A stretch of 64,000 nt of DNA from Spirochaetia bacterium 38H-sp. Lineage in GTDB: Bacteria > Spirochaetota > Spirochaetia > Winmispirales > Winmispiraceae. The translations under genes were made by a program, and so were the position numbers. The notes beneath the pieces were generated by a model. The model was not told where the DNA came from. It saw only the letters and a program-made list of their open reading frames with translations, and ran no database searches. This document shows, piece after piece, positions 26,467 to 35,926 of the stretch; positions within the stretch are counted from its first letter, which is position 1, and every line of letters begins with the position of its first letter. The stretch covers positions 744,001 through 808,000 of the forward strand of contig JBCHKQ010000001.1 of the NCBI GenBank assembly GCA_039023545.1, written 5' to 3'.

Positions 26467-27462
26467 ATGAGTAATTATGTACTAGAGGTAGAAAACCTGC
26501 ACACATATTTTAAAACCGATAATGGAGTTGTAAAGGCTGTAAACGGAGTTTCTTTTAAGCTGAAACAGGGAGAGATTCTTGGCATAGTAGGTGAGTCGGG
26601 TTGCGGAAAATCTGTCACCAGTCTTTCTCTTATGAAATTGGTCCCCTCTCCTCCGGGGAAGATTGTGGAAGGAAGTATAAAATACAAGGGACATGACCTT
26701 ATAAAATATTCCGAAAAAGACATGCAAAAAATACGTGGAAAAGATATTTCCATGATATTTCAGGACCCTATGACATCTTTAAATCCTTTTCTAAGAGTGT
26801 CAACACAAATGATAGAAGCTATAATGCTTCATCAGAAGACAGATAAAGAAGCTGCAAAAAAGAGAGCTATCGATATGTTGAGCCAGGTAGGTATACCTGC
26901 TCCGGAGAAGCGCATAGACTCCTATCCGCACCAGTTTTCCGGAGGCATGAGACAAAGGGTAATGATAGCCATGGCATTAAGCTGTGATCCCCATATACTC
27001 ATAGCGGACGAACCTACCACAGCATTGGATGTAACGATTCAGGCACAGATACTGGAGCTTATAAAAGAGCTTTCTTCAAAATTTGGAACTTCTGTGATAA
27101 TGATTACGCATGATCTTGGAGTTGTTGCCGGTATGTGTGACAGAGTCAACGTGATGTATGCCGGAAAAATAGTAGAACATTCTCCCACTTATGAGCTTTT
27201 TGAAAAACCTGCACATCCTTATACAGAAGCGCTCATCAGTGCTGTTCCCAGACTGGACAGACCATCCGAAGAAAGACTCAACTCCATCCCCGGACAGCCG
27301 CCCAATCTTATAAATCTGCCTGACTGTTGTCCATTTTATCCGCGCTGTCCTAAGGTCATGGATATCTGTAAAAAACAATCTCCTCCTGAGTTTAAGATAG
27401 CAGAGGACAGAACAGTAAGATGCTGGCTCCACAAGGATAAAGGAGAAGAAAATAATGGATAA
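26467..27462 (+). CDS. oppD: Oligopeptide ABC transporter ATPase OppD
   Basis: 331 residues. Walker [10 protein letters not shown]-loop [10 protein letters not shown], signature FSGGMRQR, Walker [14 protein letters not shown], switch THDLG. The C-terminal oligopeptide-transporter extension with a CxxxxxC-type iron-sulfur-like cluster motif ([15 protein letters not shown]) is present. Drives peptide import with OppF. Confidence 0.96.
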   Translation: MSNYVLEVENLHTYFKTDNGVVKAVNGVSFKLKQGEILGIVGESGCGKSVTSLSLMKLVPSPPGKIVEGSIKYKGHDLIKYSEKDMQKIRGKDISMIFQDPMTSLNPFLRVSTQMIEAIMLHQKTDKEAAKKRAIDMLSQVGIPAPEKRIDSYPHQFSGGMRQRVMIAMALSCDPHILIADEPTTALDVTIQAQILELIKELSSKFGTSVIMITHDLGVVAGMCDRVNVMYAGKIVEHSPTYELFEKPAHPYTEALISAVPRLDRPSEERLNSIPGQPPNLINLPDCCPFYPRCPKVMDICKKQSPPEFKIAEDRTVRCWLHKDKGEENNG

Positions 27463-28462
27463 GAAAGCACTCCTTAGCGTAGAAAAGTTAAAAGTCCATT
27501 TTCCTATAAAAACAGGAAGTCTTTTTTCAAAGACAGAAGGATATATAAGAGCTGTTGACGGTGTAAGTTTTGACCTTAAACCGGGGGAGACACTCGGCCT
27601 TGTAGGAGAATCAGGTTGTGGCAAATCGACTACGGCCAGAGCTATCAACAGATTGTACACCCCCACGGATGGGAAAATAATATTTGACAATAAAGATATC
27701 AGCAAAATTTCTCAAAAAGAACTTCTTCCTGTCAGAAAAGAGATGCAGATGATATTTCAGGATCCTTATGCATCTCTCAATCCCAGAATGGTGGTAAGGG
27801 ATATCATAGCAGAGCCTCTGGAAATATTTGTAGAAAGAGGCCTTATGAAGCTGTCTAGCGTGGAAATAGACGAGACCGTAGAGCAACTTATGGAGAGGGT
27901 AGGACTGTCCTCTTCTTATAAAAATCGCTACCCACACGAGTTTTCCGGTGGACAGAGACAGAGAATAGGAATAGCCCGTGCTCTTGCTATACACCCCAAG
28001 CTCATCTTAGCTGATGAGCCGGTAAGTGCGCTTGATGTGTCCATACAATCGCAGATTCTCAACCTTCTTAAAGATTTGCAGGAAGAATTTGGCCTTTCTT
28101 ACATATTTATAGCACATGACCTTGCTGTTATAGAGTTTATAAGTGACAGAATTGTTGTCATGTACTTGGGACGTGTCATGGAAATATCCCCATCTTCTGA
28201 GCTGTATAAAAAACCTCTGCATCCGTATACCAAGGCTCTTCTTTCTGCCATACCGATACCGGATCCCAAGGTGGAGAAAAAGCGTGAGAGAATTATCTTG
28301 TCTGGAGATGTTCCCTCACCTGATCAGGAGCGCCATGGTTGTTATTTTTATGACCGATGCCAGCACAGAATGGAAAAATGCAAGCATTCTATACCTGCAC
28401 TTGATGGAGAAGGCGAGCATAAGGTGGCATGTTTTCTATATAGTGATAAAGAAGAAAATTGA
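27455..28462 (+). CDS. oppF: Oligopeptide ABC transporter ATPase OppF
   Basis: 335 residues, overlapping oppD by 8 bp. Walker [22 protein letters not shown], signature FSGGQRQRIGIARAL, Walker B LILADEPVSALDVS, AHDLAVIEFISDR. C-terminal extension CYFYDRCQHRMEKC matches OppF. Final gene of the opp operon, followed 4 bp later by a terminator. Confidence 0.96.
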   Translation: MDKKALLSVEKLKVHFPIKTGSLFSKTEGYIRAVDGVSFDLKPGETLGLVGESGCGKSTTARAINRLYTPTDGKIIFDNKDISKISQKELLPVRKEMQMIFQDPYASLNPRMVVRDIIAEPLEIFVERGLMKLSSVEIDETVEQLMERVGLSSSYKNRYPHEFSGGQRQRIGIARALAIHPKLILADEPVSALDVSIQSQILNLLKDLQEEFGLSYIFIAHDLAVIEFISDRIVVMYLGRVMEISPSSELYKKPLHPYTKALLSAIPIPDPKVEKKRERIILSGDVPSPDQERHGCYFYDRCQHRMEKCKHSIPALDGEGEHKVACFLYSDKEEN

Positions 28463-28466
28463 TAAA

Positions 28467-28502
28467 ACCGAACGTGGCAGGCTGGTAGCCTGCCACTTTT
28501 TT
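28467..28502 (+). terminator. opp terminator with ACCGAACG head (copy 7)
   Basis: ACCGAACG (28467-28474) leads into a perfect 10-bp stem GTGGCAGGCT (28474-28483) / AGCCTGCCAC (28487-28496) with a GGT loop, then TTTTTT. Same head as the repeat family. Confidence 0.92.
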
Positions 28503-28929
28503 ATATATTGAGAAAGATTATTAGTTTTTCTGCAATGTTTTTGAGAACCTCGGAGTGCTTGCCTTTTTTTATATCCAAAATAATTTTCCTTCCATTTGTA
28601 GACACAATAACAAGCTTTTTATAAGCAGTGGAAGAATCCACTTCTATTGCTTTTATATCTTTGAGTTGTAAAGACTCTTTCTTTATTCTTATAAACGCCC
28701 ATCCCAAGCTGTGATACAGCTTGCCCTTGTCTTTATCAAAAATCCAGGTATCTACATATCCGGAAGAAATAAACAGCAACAAACATAAGAAAAGAGCTAT
28801 AGGATTAGGATAACTTATTGCATATGCGGCAGAGGAGAAAACAAAAAAAATGATAGAAATAATTCTGTACCATAATGGCATACAAAGATATGCCTTATTA
28901 CTGTTTGTTTTATACTGCAATGATATCTG
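28501..28929 (-). CDS. Small membrane protein of unknown function
   Basis: 142 residues if started at ATG 28929 (MQISLQYKT), which has GGAGAAG upstream and overlaps the HAD gene end by 20 bp; a farther upstream ATG in the HAD frame region is less likely. Two adjacent transmembrane helices (IISIIFFVFSSAAYAISY and PIALFLCLLLFISSGYVD) are followed by a soluble C-terminal half with alternating strands (KLVIVSTNGRKIILDIKKG) that recalls PH-like membrane proteins. No family recognised. Confidence 0.6.
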   Translation of the reverse strand, partial: QISLQYKTNSNKAYLCMPLWYRIISIIFFVFSSAAYAISYPNPIALFLCLLLFISSGYVDTWIFDKDKGKLYHSLGWAFIRIKKESLQLKDIKAIEVDSSTAYKKLVIVSTNGRKIILDIKKGKHSEVLKNIAEKLIIFLNI

Positions 28930-29572
28930 CATCTGCAAGCTTCTCCAATATAGTAGGTATTTCTTTGAGACTGGATATTGAGATAATTCCGTCCTCTTTC
29001 TCTTCACTTCTCAAAATAGCAATGCCCCCTGCTTCTTGCATTGCTTTTACATTTTCTGGCCTGTCATCTACAAAAAGTATTTCTCTTACATTCAAGTTAA
29101 GATGGTTTGCCACTCTCATATATGCTTCTTTATCAGGTTTGCCTATGTAGTTACAGAATCTTATATCGAATATATGTGAAAATATATTTTTATCTATTTT
29201 AAGCGAATCCAGAACTCTTTCTGCATGTTCGAGAGGGGCATTGGTAAATATGGATACTGGAATGCTTATTTTTTCTATAAGCTCATTTAATCCACATTCT
29301 TTTTCTATATATTGTTTCACGTCTTTTGGATGCACATAGTCCAGAAACTCATCCAAAACTTTTCCAGGCTGTCCTGCTGCTCTTGCAAGCCAGCTAAGCG
29401 TAGAACCGTATCTGGGAGCAAAGTGCTTTCTAAGCTTTTTTGCAATGAATGGGTTTGTGTTAAAAAGTCTTGCTACATACAGACTCATCTTTTTGTCCAC
29501 ATCGCAGGAGAGCATCGGAGTGGAGTGATATATGGTATCATCAAGGTCCAGCAATATGTGTTTTATTTTCAT
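28910..29572 (-). CDS. HAD-superfamily hydrolase, pyrimidine 5'-nucleotidase-like
   Basis: 220 residues. Motif I LLDLDDTIYHST with nucleophile and acid/base Asp, motif II SIFTNAP, motif III Lys in GKPDKEAY, motif IV ILFVDDRPENV. The DLDDTxY opening and helical cap resemble the SDT1/pyrimidine 5'-nucleotidase branch. Probable phosphatase on a nucleotide or small phosphate ester. Confidence 0.85.
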   Translation of the reverse strand: MKIKHILLDLDDTIYHSTPMLSCDVDKKMSLYVARLFNTNPFIAKKLRKHFAPRYGSTLSWLARAAGQPGKVLDEFLDYVHPKDVKQYIEKECGLNELIEKISIPVSIFTNAPLEHAERVLDSLKIDKNIFSHIFDIRFCNYIGKPDKEAYMRVANHLNLNVREILFVDDRPENVKAMQEAGGIAILRSEEKEDGIISISSLKEIPTILEKLADADIIAV

Positions 29573-29614
29573 ATGCCAAGTATACGGTTTTTTTTTCTTA
29601 TCGTGTAGTGGTAA

Positions 29615-29645
29615 AAAGTGAGCCTGCTTTTATGCAGGCTCACTT
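29615..29645 (-). terminator. Terminator of the DUF2156 gene
   Basis: GTGAGCCTGC / GCAGGCTCAC 10-bp stem with a six-base loop. On the minus strand it is followed by TTTTTA. It lies 39 bp after the stop at 29684. Confidence 0.85.
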
Positions 29646-29683
29646 TCGGTACATCATGTTTATAAGATTATTATTGGCGATTG

Positions 29684-30583
29684 TTATGCTTTTGTTATCT
29701 TGTATTTTCTTACAAATCCGCTAGGATGATAGCTCATTTTTGCTTGTCTCAACCCGGGAATCCCAAGATCCTGCTCTCTGTTTATGTATTTGTAGTGTTT
29801 TGGCAGTGTTGCGGCAAATGCGTGGTTTATAAACTGGTATATACCTTTGTACCCTGATAGAGCTTTTTCAAAATGCACTGCAAACATTCTGCCTCGCGCA
29901 AGTGCTTCCCCCAGTGTGTAGGCTACTGGTTCTCCGTCTATGTAGTATATGTAGCCTCTTAGTCTGAGGGTGTGGGCTATAAGGAGGGCTTCTTTTGCGG
30001 CCTTATAGTCTCCGTCCATGCCTTTTTCTTCCCTCCATTTTTCCAGAACATATAGGGCATCTTCTATGTTGTTTTTTGTTATGGGGTCTTCCTGATAATT
30101 GTAATTGTTTATAAACGTCTTTATGTGATTTCTTTTTTTGTGATATTTTCTTCCGGACAGGTCTGCAAGGTCTTCTCTTTTGTAAATGTAGTCAAAATTG
30201 TCTCTGTCTTCTTCCGCTTTGTATCCGTGTATCTCCAGTTGCACTCTGTTCTCTTTTATATTGCTTTCTGAGAGATTTTTTAGATAATCATGCTCCGAGA
30301 AAAGCTGTTCCAGGTTTTCCCAGTCTGGAAGTCCACATGGAAGCATAAAAAAGCTTTTTCCATCTTTTTTCCCTGATATAGCTATTGTATCATTGGGAAG
30401 AAGAGAAATTTTATAATCATACGTATGCCTAAAAAGATAGATGTTAGCAAATGTGAACTCCGATATCCCGTCGGGAAGCATAACAAGTCTAGGATGAAGA
30501 ACTTCCCTTGCAGAGAGGTTTATTTCTGACCATTGGGGATATCTTTTTATAGCTGTACATTCTTGTGAAGCTGTTTTTTCCAT
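29684..30583 (-). CDS. DUF2156 (phosphatidylglycerol lysyltransferase C-terminal-like) protein
   Basis: 299 residues, soluble, no membrane helix. The GNAT-like tandem fold of the LPG-synthase C-terminal/DUF2156 family is suggested by DLSGRKYHKKRNHIKTF, YIDGEPVAYTLGEAL, FAVHFEKALSGYKGIYQFINHAFA and YINREQDLGIPGLRQAKMSYHP. Membrane-bound relatives transfer aminoacyl groups from tRNA to lipid. This soluble form may act on another acceptor. Single gene with its own terminator. Confidence 0.85.
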   Translation of the reverse strand: MEKTASQECTAIKRYPQWSEINLSAREVLHPRLVMLPDGISEFTFANIYLFRHTYDYKISLLPNDTIAISGKKDGKSFFMLPCGLPDWENLEQLFSEHDYLKNLSESNIKENRVQLEIHGYKAEEDRDNFDYIYKREDLADLSGRKYHKKRNHIKTFINNYNYQEDPITKNNIEDALYVLEKWREEKGMDGDYKAAKEALLIAHTLRLRGYIYYIDGEPVAYTLGEALARGRMFAVHFEKALSGYKGIYQFINHAFAATLPKHYKYINREQDLGIPGLRQAKMSYHPSGFVRKYKITKA

Positions 30584-30677
30584 GGAAAAAAAATATATAA
30601 AAAAAGATAAATAGTAAAGTTTATATATAAATATTTTATCTATTTACGGGATTGTTCTTTGTGTGTATCATTAGCTT

Positions 30678-31964
30678 ATGAGTGATTTTATTGATAATAT
30701 AATAGAAAAAGAAAAAGAGTCTCTAAGAAGCAATATTCTCAGGCGTTTTTTATCTTATGCAAGTATAGGTTCTCAGTGTGATAGACATAATCCTGTTGTT
30801 CCCAGCTCCAAAGGGCAGTGGGAGCTTTTGAAACTTCTTGATGCTGAGTGTAATAGACTGGGACTTGTTTCTGAGCTTGATGAAAATGGGTATCTGTATG
30901 TTTTTCTTCCTGCTTCTTCCGGTTGTGAGGATGTACGGACCGTAGCGTTCTTTAGCCATGTGGACACAGCAGAGGATGCTCCCGGAGAAATTGTAAATCC
31001 AATTGTGCATGATAATTATGACGGAGGGCCTGTAAGACTAAAGAATGGGACGATTTTACCGGAGGAGTCTCCCGAGCTATTGCTCTATAAAGGTGATACC
31101 ATTGTAACCTCGGACGGGACTTCTTTGCTTGGGGCTGATGATAAAGCTGGATTGGCTGCTATTGTTTCTGCTCTTGATTTTCTTCTTTCTCATCCTGAGA
31201 TAAAACATGGTCCTGTTTTATTTGTTGCTACTCCCGATGAGGAATCTGGCAGAGGTACTAGTGGGTTGGATTATAATAGGATAAAAGGCTGTGCCTGTTA
31301 TACTATGGATGCCGGTCTTGAAGGAGAGCTTGAGACAGATTGTTTCAATGCTGTAAAGGCAGAGCTTATTTTTAAAGGTGTACCAGTGCATCCTGGAACA
31401 GCAAGGGGGCTACTTGTCAATGCTGTAAGCATGGCAGCCTTGTTTGTTTCTATGCTTCCGCGTTCTGAGAGCCCAGAGGCTACGGACGAAGATTATGGTT
31501 TTTATCTGCCTTTGGCAATAAACGGTTCTGTTTCCGAGGCAAGATTGGAGCTTTTCCTACGGGATTTTGATTTTTCCGAGATAGAGAGGAGACAAGATGC
31601 TGTGCTTGCTTATGCAAAGGCTGTAGAAGCTTCTTTCCCGGGCGGTAGTGTACAGGTTGCTTTTACAACCCAATACAGGAATATGGGAGAATTCTCGGAC
31701 AGGGACAGGCAGGTGATAGACTATGCAGTGATTGCTGTAAACAAAAGCTGTGGTAAGGTGCTGAGGAAAAAAATAAGGGGGGGTACCGATGGTGCAAGAA
31801 TAGCAGAAGAGCTAAAAATGCCTGTTCCCAATATATTTACGGGCGCCATGCTTATGCATTCTGTGCATGAGTGGGTAGCACTTAGCGCAATGCAAAAAGC
31901 TGTGGAAACGATCATAAGGCTAACTAACATTTGGACAAAATCCGATAATAGTGGTATAATTTAA
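30678..31964 (+). CDS. pepT: Peptidase T (tripeptide aminopeptidase)
   Basis: 428 residues of the M20B family. Metal ligands in FFSHVDTAED and SLLGADDKAGLAAI, the catalytic Glu pair in TPDEESGRG, and a late ligand His in LMHSVHEWVA. It removes the N-terminal residue from tripeptides, a natural partner of the opp importer upstream. No clear Shine-Dalgarno sequence is seen before the ATG. Confidence 0.95.
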   Translation: MSDFIDNIIEKEKESLRSNILRRFLSYASIGSQCDRHNPVVPSSKGQWELLKLLDAECNRLGLVSELDENGYLYVFLPASSGCEDVRTVAFFSHVDTAEDAPGEIVNPIVHDNYDGGPVRLKNGTILPEESPELLLYKGDTIVTSDGTSLLGADDKAGLAAIVSALDFLLSHPEIKHGPVLFVATPDEESGRGTSGLDYNRIKGCACYTMDAGLEGELETDCFNAVKAELIFKGVPVHPGTARGLLVNAVSMAALFVSMLPRSESPEATDEDYGFYLPLAINGSVSEARLELFLRDFDFSEIERRQDAVLAYAKAVEASFPGGSVQVAFTTQYRNMGEFSDRDRQVIDYAVIAVNKSCGKVLRKKIRGGTDGARIAEELKMPVPNIFTGAMLMHSVHEWVALSAMQKAVETIIRLTNIWTKSDNSGII

Positions 31965-31968
31965 ACAG

Positions 31969-33306
31969 ATGAAGAAGAAAAGCGCTTTTCTTATACTCTT
32001 ATTGTTTCTTATTGCTTCCTGTTCTCAATCCCTGTTTATAACGGATGATTCTATAACTGTGTCTGGGATAGACGATGGTTCAGTAGTAGGCTCTCTTTTC
32101 TCTGTAAATATAAGCAGAACTAGCGTATCTGATTCTAAGCTGGGGCTTACTGTCAGCATAAAGACTATGTCTAGTGAACTTGTGAGCTCTTATTCTGTCA
32201 ATTTGGAAGAAGGTGCAGAGGTCTGGGATGAAAAACTGACTTTCCCTGACAATGCTGATCCGGGCTGGTATACTGTAGACCTTGTATTTACAGAAGATGG
32301 TGTCCAATCTGTTTTTAAGAGCTATGTGATTTTCTACAATCCTGATTCTTACGACTTTTCCATAGAATATATGTATGTTAGGCCGTCTGTTTCCAGGCCT
32401 GCTTCTAAAGGACTTGTGCAGTTAAGCATAGATATACCATACTCCGGATACGGTATGATAAAACTTTCATACTCAGATGGCTCCTCTGTTCTGCAGGATG
32501 TAAGGAGTGGTATCAATATGCTCAGGATTATGTTTCCTAAAAAAGAAGGGATATATCCTGTTGTTGCTGAGCTGTATCCCTTTGTAAAAAGTGGTGATAA
32601 TTTTCCTGCTGATGTGAAATCTCCTTTTTCTGCAACAGCTACGCTTGTTGTTCAGGATAATCCGTCACCTCTTCCCAACGAATTAAAACCTCATAATAAA
32701 TACTATGCATTATACCATCTCAGAGGAGATATGACGGATGATGCCTCTTTTCCGGATATAAAGATTCCACTGTATAATCTCAATTCCAACGGAGACCCTG
32801 ATATAGCTTATAATAGAGGGGTTTTTGGTTATTATCTCACAAAAAACAGTTCTTTTTCTCTTGAGCTTATCGATATGGATTCAGAGAACACCCTTCCAGA
32901 TGTTGATTGGAGGCTTGAGCTAAAGGCCCTTGTGGATATCAGATCTGTCAATACGCAAGATGCTGCTATCCCTAAGAGTGAGCCCTTTATTACTGCAAAT
33001 CTCTCCAAAATGGACGTGGTTATTTCTGTCTCTTCTGATGGGAACATTGTGCTTGATATCAAGAATGAGGACAAAGAAACTTCTTACAGCCTGGGAGAGC
33101 TGTTTACAGACCAAGTTGCTTATATAAAGCTGTATCCCTCTCTGCAACAGGACAATACTATAAAACTGATACTGAGCGTCAATGATATTCCTGTGGTAGC
33201 GATTCCTGTAGAAACAGACACTGTTTCTATTCTAAAGAGCGTAGTCATAATTGGTGGAAGTGAGTTCTCCGTAGTTCTGGATGAACTTGCAGTGTCTTCT
33301 CTATGA
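31969..33306 (+). CDS. Lipoprotein of unknown function
   Basis: 445 residues, 4 bp after pepT. Lipobox FLIASC with Cys18. The mature part is beta-rich with Ig-like stretches (GLTVSIKTMSSELVSSYSVNLEEG, WYTVDLVFTEDGVQSVFKSYVIFYNP) and a lectin/LamG-like second half (FGYYLTKNSSFSLELIDMD, YIKLYPSLQQDNTIKLILSVND). No catalytic motif or named family seen. Probably a surface or periplasmic protein. Confidence 0.7.
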   Translation: MKKKSAFLILLLFLIASCSQSLFITDDSITVSGIDDGSVVGSLFSVNISRTSVSDSKLGLTVSIKTMSSELVSSYSVNLEEGAEVWDEKLTFPDNADPGWYTVDLVFTEDGVQSVFKSYVIFYNPDSYDFSIEYMYVRPSVSRPASKGLVQLSIDIPYSGYGMIKLSYSDGSSVLQDVRSGINMLRIMFPKKEGIYPVVAELYPFVKSGDNFPADVKSPFSATATLVVQDNPSPLPNELKPHNKYYALYHLRGDMTDDASFPDIKIPLYNLNSNGDPDIAYNRGVFGYYLTKNSSFSLELIDMDSENTLPDVDWRLELKALVDIRSVNTQDAAIPKSEPFITANLSKMDVVISVSSDGNIVLDIKNEDKETSYSLGELFTDQVAYIKLYPSLQQDNTIKLILSVNDIPVVAIPVETDTVSILKSVVIIGGSEFSVVLDELAVSSL

Positions 33307-33371
33307 TTTACAAACTTCTAACAGTGATATTCTTCCCGTTTTGATAAAAACAAAACAATTTTATACCTCAG

Positions 33372-33527
33372 ATCGAACGCACAGCCTGCTTAGCAGTCAG
33401 TGCTGCCTCCAGGCGGGAGAAAAACAGAGAGAATTGCAGGGTTGTCGGACTCGTGCATGCCGCAGGCAGGAGGGGATCGCACCTTGCTTTCTTTTTTTGC
33501 CTTATTGGCGCGCTCCCGACGTTCGGT
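33372..33527. repeat. Full-length composite ACCGAACG element (copy 8, 156 bp)
   Basis: Left: ATCGAACG (33372-33379), a 23-nt hairpin with CCTGC/GCAG core, then CTGCCTCCAGGCG. Right: TGCCGCAGGCAG (33458-33469), a degenerate hairpin in which GGAG/CTCC and CGC/GCG still pair, then CGTTCGGT (33520-33527). It lies in the 441-bp convergent space between the lipoprotein gene and the GH64 gene. The rest of that space holds a TTGACA-type orphan promoter candidate at 33636 and the degenerate half element at 33690. Confidence 0.85.
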
Positions 33528-33689
33528 ATAAAGAGTTTTTTAAAGCAAAGTCAGGATGTCCACAGGCACATCTTCTGCAAGGCAAGTGAAACTTTTTTTG
33601 TCAGGGGAGCAGGGAATAAACAGTAAATAACTTGCTTGACAGTATGTTGTGATTTAACCGGTATAAAAAGAATGTGAGTATTTATATAT

Positions 33690-33737
33690 AAGACAAAGGG
33701 ACGCAGATATACTTGCGCCCCTTTGCTGCCTCAGGCC
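33690..33737 (+). repeat. Degenerate half element lacking the ACCGAACG head
   Basis: Hairpin CAAAGGGaCGC / GCGcCCCTTTG (one mismatch) directly followed by CTGCCTCAGGCCAG, which matches the hairpin-plus-box part of the repeat family, but the head is replaced by TATAAGA. On the minus strand it lies just after the GH64 stop codon and could help end that transcript. Confidence 0.6.
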
Positions 33738-33747
33738 AGAAGAAAAG

Positions 33748-35655
33748 TTACCAGAAAATTTCTATGACAGCCGCTCTTACAGAATGAGCTTCTATGAGTG
33801 TGCTTTGGTCATTTACATCGTCATAGCAAAAACCATAGGCAAAACCACCAAGGCTGATAGAATGCCAGAAAGCAGAATACCAGTTGGCAGGTCCTGACTG
33901 ATAGTAATAGGAGGGATTGTTCCAATAAGAAGAGCTAGGATAATGCATAACATGTCGGTTAAAAGCAGCACATACCCAAGCTTCAAGTGCCAGCTCCACA
34001 GTATTGCCCGATGCAAGCACTCCAGAGCCTTCCAGAATTTCTGTATCATTGGGCTTGCCGCTTATATAGAACTTCTGCCCGTCACTGGTGCGGGTAAACT
34101 CCATCCTGTCATCAGATAGAACGCGTGCCTCAAAATCTCCAAGAGGATGGCTTACATACAAGGTTTGTGTCTTATACTGCTGCCATACTTGATCCACATA
34201 AGAATCAAAATAGTTTGCATATATCCCGTCTTCTCCAAAGTCTCCTTTTCCAGGAGCAAGAATTCTGTAAGGGTATTTTACAAGGCTTGTAAATTCTGAC
34301 GGTACATAAGAAGAGAATCTTGAGAAGACTTCTTCTCTTCCAAGCTCTATACCTGTCTTTTTTGCAAGAGTTCCGTTATCGCTGTATACGGCAAGAGTAT
34401 AGGGAAAGCCAAACTGGTCAACCTGAGTTGTATTGCCCCAGAAAGTTCCGCTGTGGACAGTAAACTCAGCCCAATCGAATATTATATTCTGGTTTGGATC
34501 AGAGGGGTTTGCCAGATTGGGCTGCACTATTCCAACATTGCCTGTAGCATCTGTTACGGCACTCATGTTGAGAGGGACATCTATGGACATATACAGTCTG
34601 ACAGATGTGTATACTGTAGGAACCTGAAAACCGTTTATAGTATCCAGACGGAAGAACCAGTTTTCGCTGTTCTCTCCTGCATTTATTGCTACTGTGCTGC
34701 CATCTGGTTTTAGATAAGTCCATCTGTCCGTATTGTCTCTGCCTATAACGGCGATATATATTCTGTCGTTGGTTATTTGTCCGTTTGTTTTGTTGTCAAA
34801 CTGTATTGTCATTTCCATGCCGCTTTTTAGGTCTATAAAGGCAGGATTTGTGTCTACACCACCCGTAGGAGTGGGGGTGGGGACTGTTGTACTGTCTGGA
34901 GTAAAGCGTATCCAGTTGATATTGTATCCTCCTGCAGGCACATATATACCAAAAGAATGCTCTCCTTCTGGGATGCTTACTTGCTGTGTCACTGTTGTCC
35001 AGTTTTGCCATCCTCCTGTGGAGGGGATATCTATTACTCCAAGTGGTATTGTTCCAGCATCAAGGTCTGCACTTATCTTGCCTCCGCCAGAGAGGCTAGC
35101 CACTCTGTATTCTATGGTATAAGTGCCACCTGAGAAATATCTGGATGGATAAGCAATCCAGTCTCCGGCATCAATCCAGCCTACATTGAGTCCTCCTTCT
35201 GAGCAGGTTTCTGTTTGTATGCCGCTCATATATTCATAATCCTCTGCTTCTACAGTAAAAGAATCGGAAGATGTAGATGTGGATTGTACATGGGTGTATT
35301 TATATGTTTCAGTGTCTTGGGCTCCATCTGTATAACCTATAGTAAACCAGTAGCTGACAATATCGTTAAGACTTAGATTGTCCACTGTATATGAGAATGT
35401 ATAGCCTGATTTTTGCATGCGAATATTTAGTTGTGCTCCGGAGTTGATAGAATAATGGATGTCTGCCCACTCTATGGATGTATCAGTAAGCCATATCATT
35501 GCAGTATCGCTGTCTACGTAATCTGCGCCTGCGGATGTAGAGCTTTTTATCGCTCTGTTTATATTCTCTGCACTTTGTTCCGATGTCGGAAGTGTGCAGG
35601 AAAGGAGTATTGCCACCAACAAAAATGCAGCAGCAGTCTTAAAAAGGTGTTTCAT
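33748..35655 (-). CDS. Secreted lipoprotein beta-1,3-glucanase (CBM56-CBM6-GH64)
   Basis: 635 residues. Lipobox AILLSC with Cys20. Residues ~45-105 resemble a CBM56 beta-1,3-glucan-binding module (TAMIWLTDTSIEWADIHYSI, SYWFTIGYTDGAQD). Residues ~115-235 are a CBM6 (VEAEDYEYMSGIQTE, NVGWIDAGDWIAYP, INWIRFTP). A Pro/Thr linker leads to a GH64 laminaripentaose-producing-type catalytic domain (~250-635; FDWAEFTVHSG, QVDQFGFPYTL, GREEVFSRFSSYV). It should cut laminarin-type glucan at the cell surface. An operator palindrome overlaps its promoter region. Confidence 0.85.
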   Translation of the reverse strand: MKHLFKTAAAFLLVAILLSCTLPTSEQSAENINRAIKSSTSAGADYVDSDTAMIWLTDTSIEWADIHYSINSGAQLNIRMQKSGYTFSYTVDNLSLNDIVSYWFTIGYTDGAQDTETYKYTHVQSTSTSSDSFTVEAEDYEYMSGIQTETCSEGGLNVGWIDAGDWIAYPSRYFSGGTYTIEYRVASLSGGGKISADLDAGTIPLGVIDIPSTGGWQNWTTVTQQVSIPEGEHSFGIYVPAGGYNINWIRFTPDSTTVPTPTPTGGVDTNPAFIDLKSGMEMTIQFDNKTNGQITNDRIYIAVIGRDNTDRWTYLKPDGSTVAINAGENSENWFFRLDTINGFQVPTVYTSVRLYMSIDVPLNMSAVTDATGNVGIVQPNLANPSDPNQNIIFDWAEFTVHSGTFWGNTTQVDQFGFPYTLAVYSDNGTLAKKTGIELGREEVFSRFSSYVPSEFTSLVKYPYRILAPGKGDFGEDGIYANYFDSYVDQVWQQYKTQTLYVSHPLGDFEARVLSDDRMEFTRTSDGQKFYISGKPNDTEILEGSGVLASGNTVELALEAWVCAAFNRHVMHYPSSSYWNNPSYYYQSGPANWYSAFWHSISLGGFAYGFCYDDVNDQSTLIEAHSVRAAVIEIFW

Positions 35656-35677
35656 ATCGCCTCCCCAAAAAATTTAT

Positions 35678-35691
35678 TGTTATCGATAACA
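35678..35691. promoter_or_regulatory. LacI-type operator upstream of the GH64 glucanase
   Basis: TGTTATCGATAACA, a perfect 14-bp palindrome with central CG, 22 bp before the GH64 start codon and just past the predicted -10. It differs from the operators at 7873 and 42482, so a separate regulator is likely. Confidence 0.65.
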
Positions 35692-35719
35692 TTTTCTATC
35701 TGTTTTTTTATTCTGTCAA
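35691..35719 (-). promoter_or_regulatory. Candidate GH64 promoter
   Basis: TTGACA on the minus strand at 35719-35714, 17-bp spacer, GAAAAT (35696-35691). The -35 is perfect and the -10 is weak; the adjacent operator supports the assignment. Confidence 0.5.
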
Positions 35720-35862
35720 GAAAAAATTTATGTTTGTAGTATGTCCATTGTTGTGTTGTTATTATTTTTTTTGTACTATAGGTTTGTTTGGAGACTGCCT
35801 TTTATGTGTTTGTTGTTTTTTTAGTTTATATGTCTTAAGGATTGGATTCTTTTTTGTCTTTT

Positions 35863-35926
35863 TGCCTCAGGCAGGTAGGGCTGAGCCCTTTTTGTTCTTT
35901 TGCGTGGCTCAGCCCTGCCGTTCGGT
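35863..35926 (-). repeat. ACCGAACG-hairpin repeat, half element (copy 9)
   Basis: On the minus strand ACCGAACG (35926-35919) begins right after the stop codon of the YjbQ gene, followed by perfect 11-bp arms AGGGCTGAGCC / GGCTCAGCCCT (35916-35906 and 35887-35877) around an 18-nt loop and the box CTGCCTGAGGCA. Confidence 0.88.

Noticed and set aside
33281-33589. Open frame over the 3' end of the lipoprotein gene and the repeat at 33372
   Set aside because: It is the overlap of a real gene end and a structured repeat; no start signal and no family resemblance.
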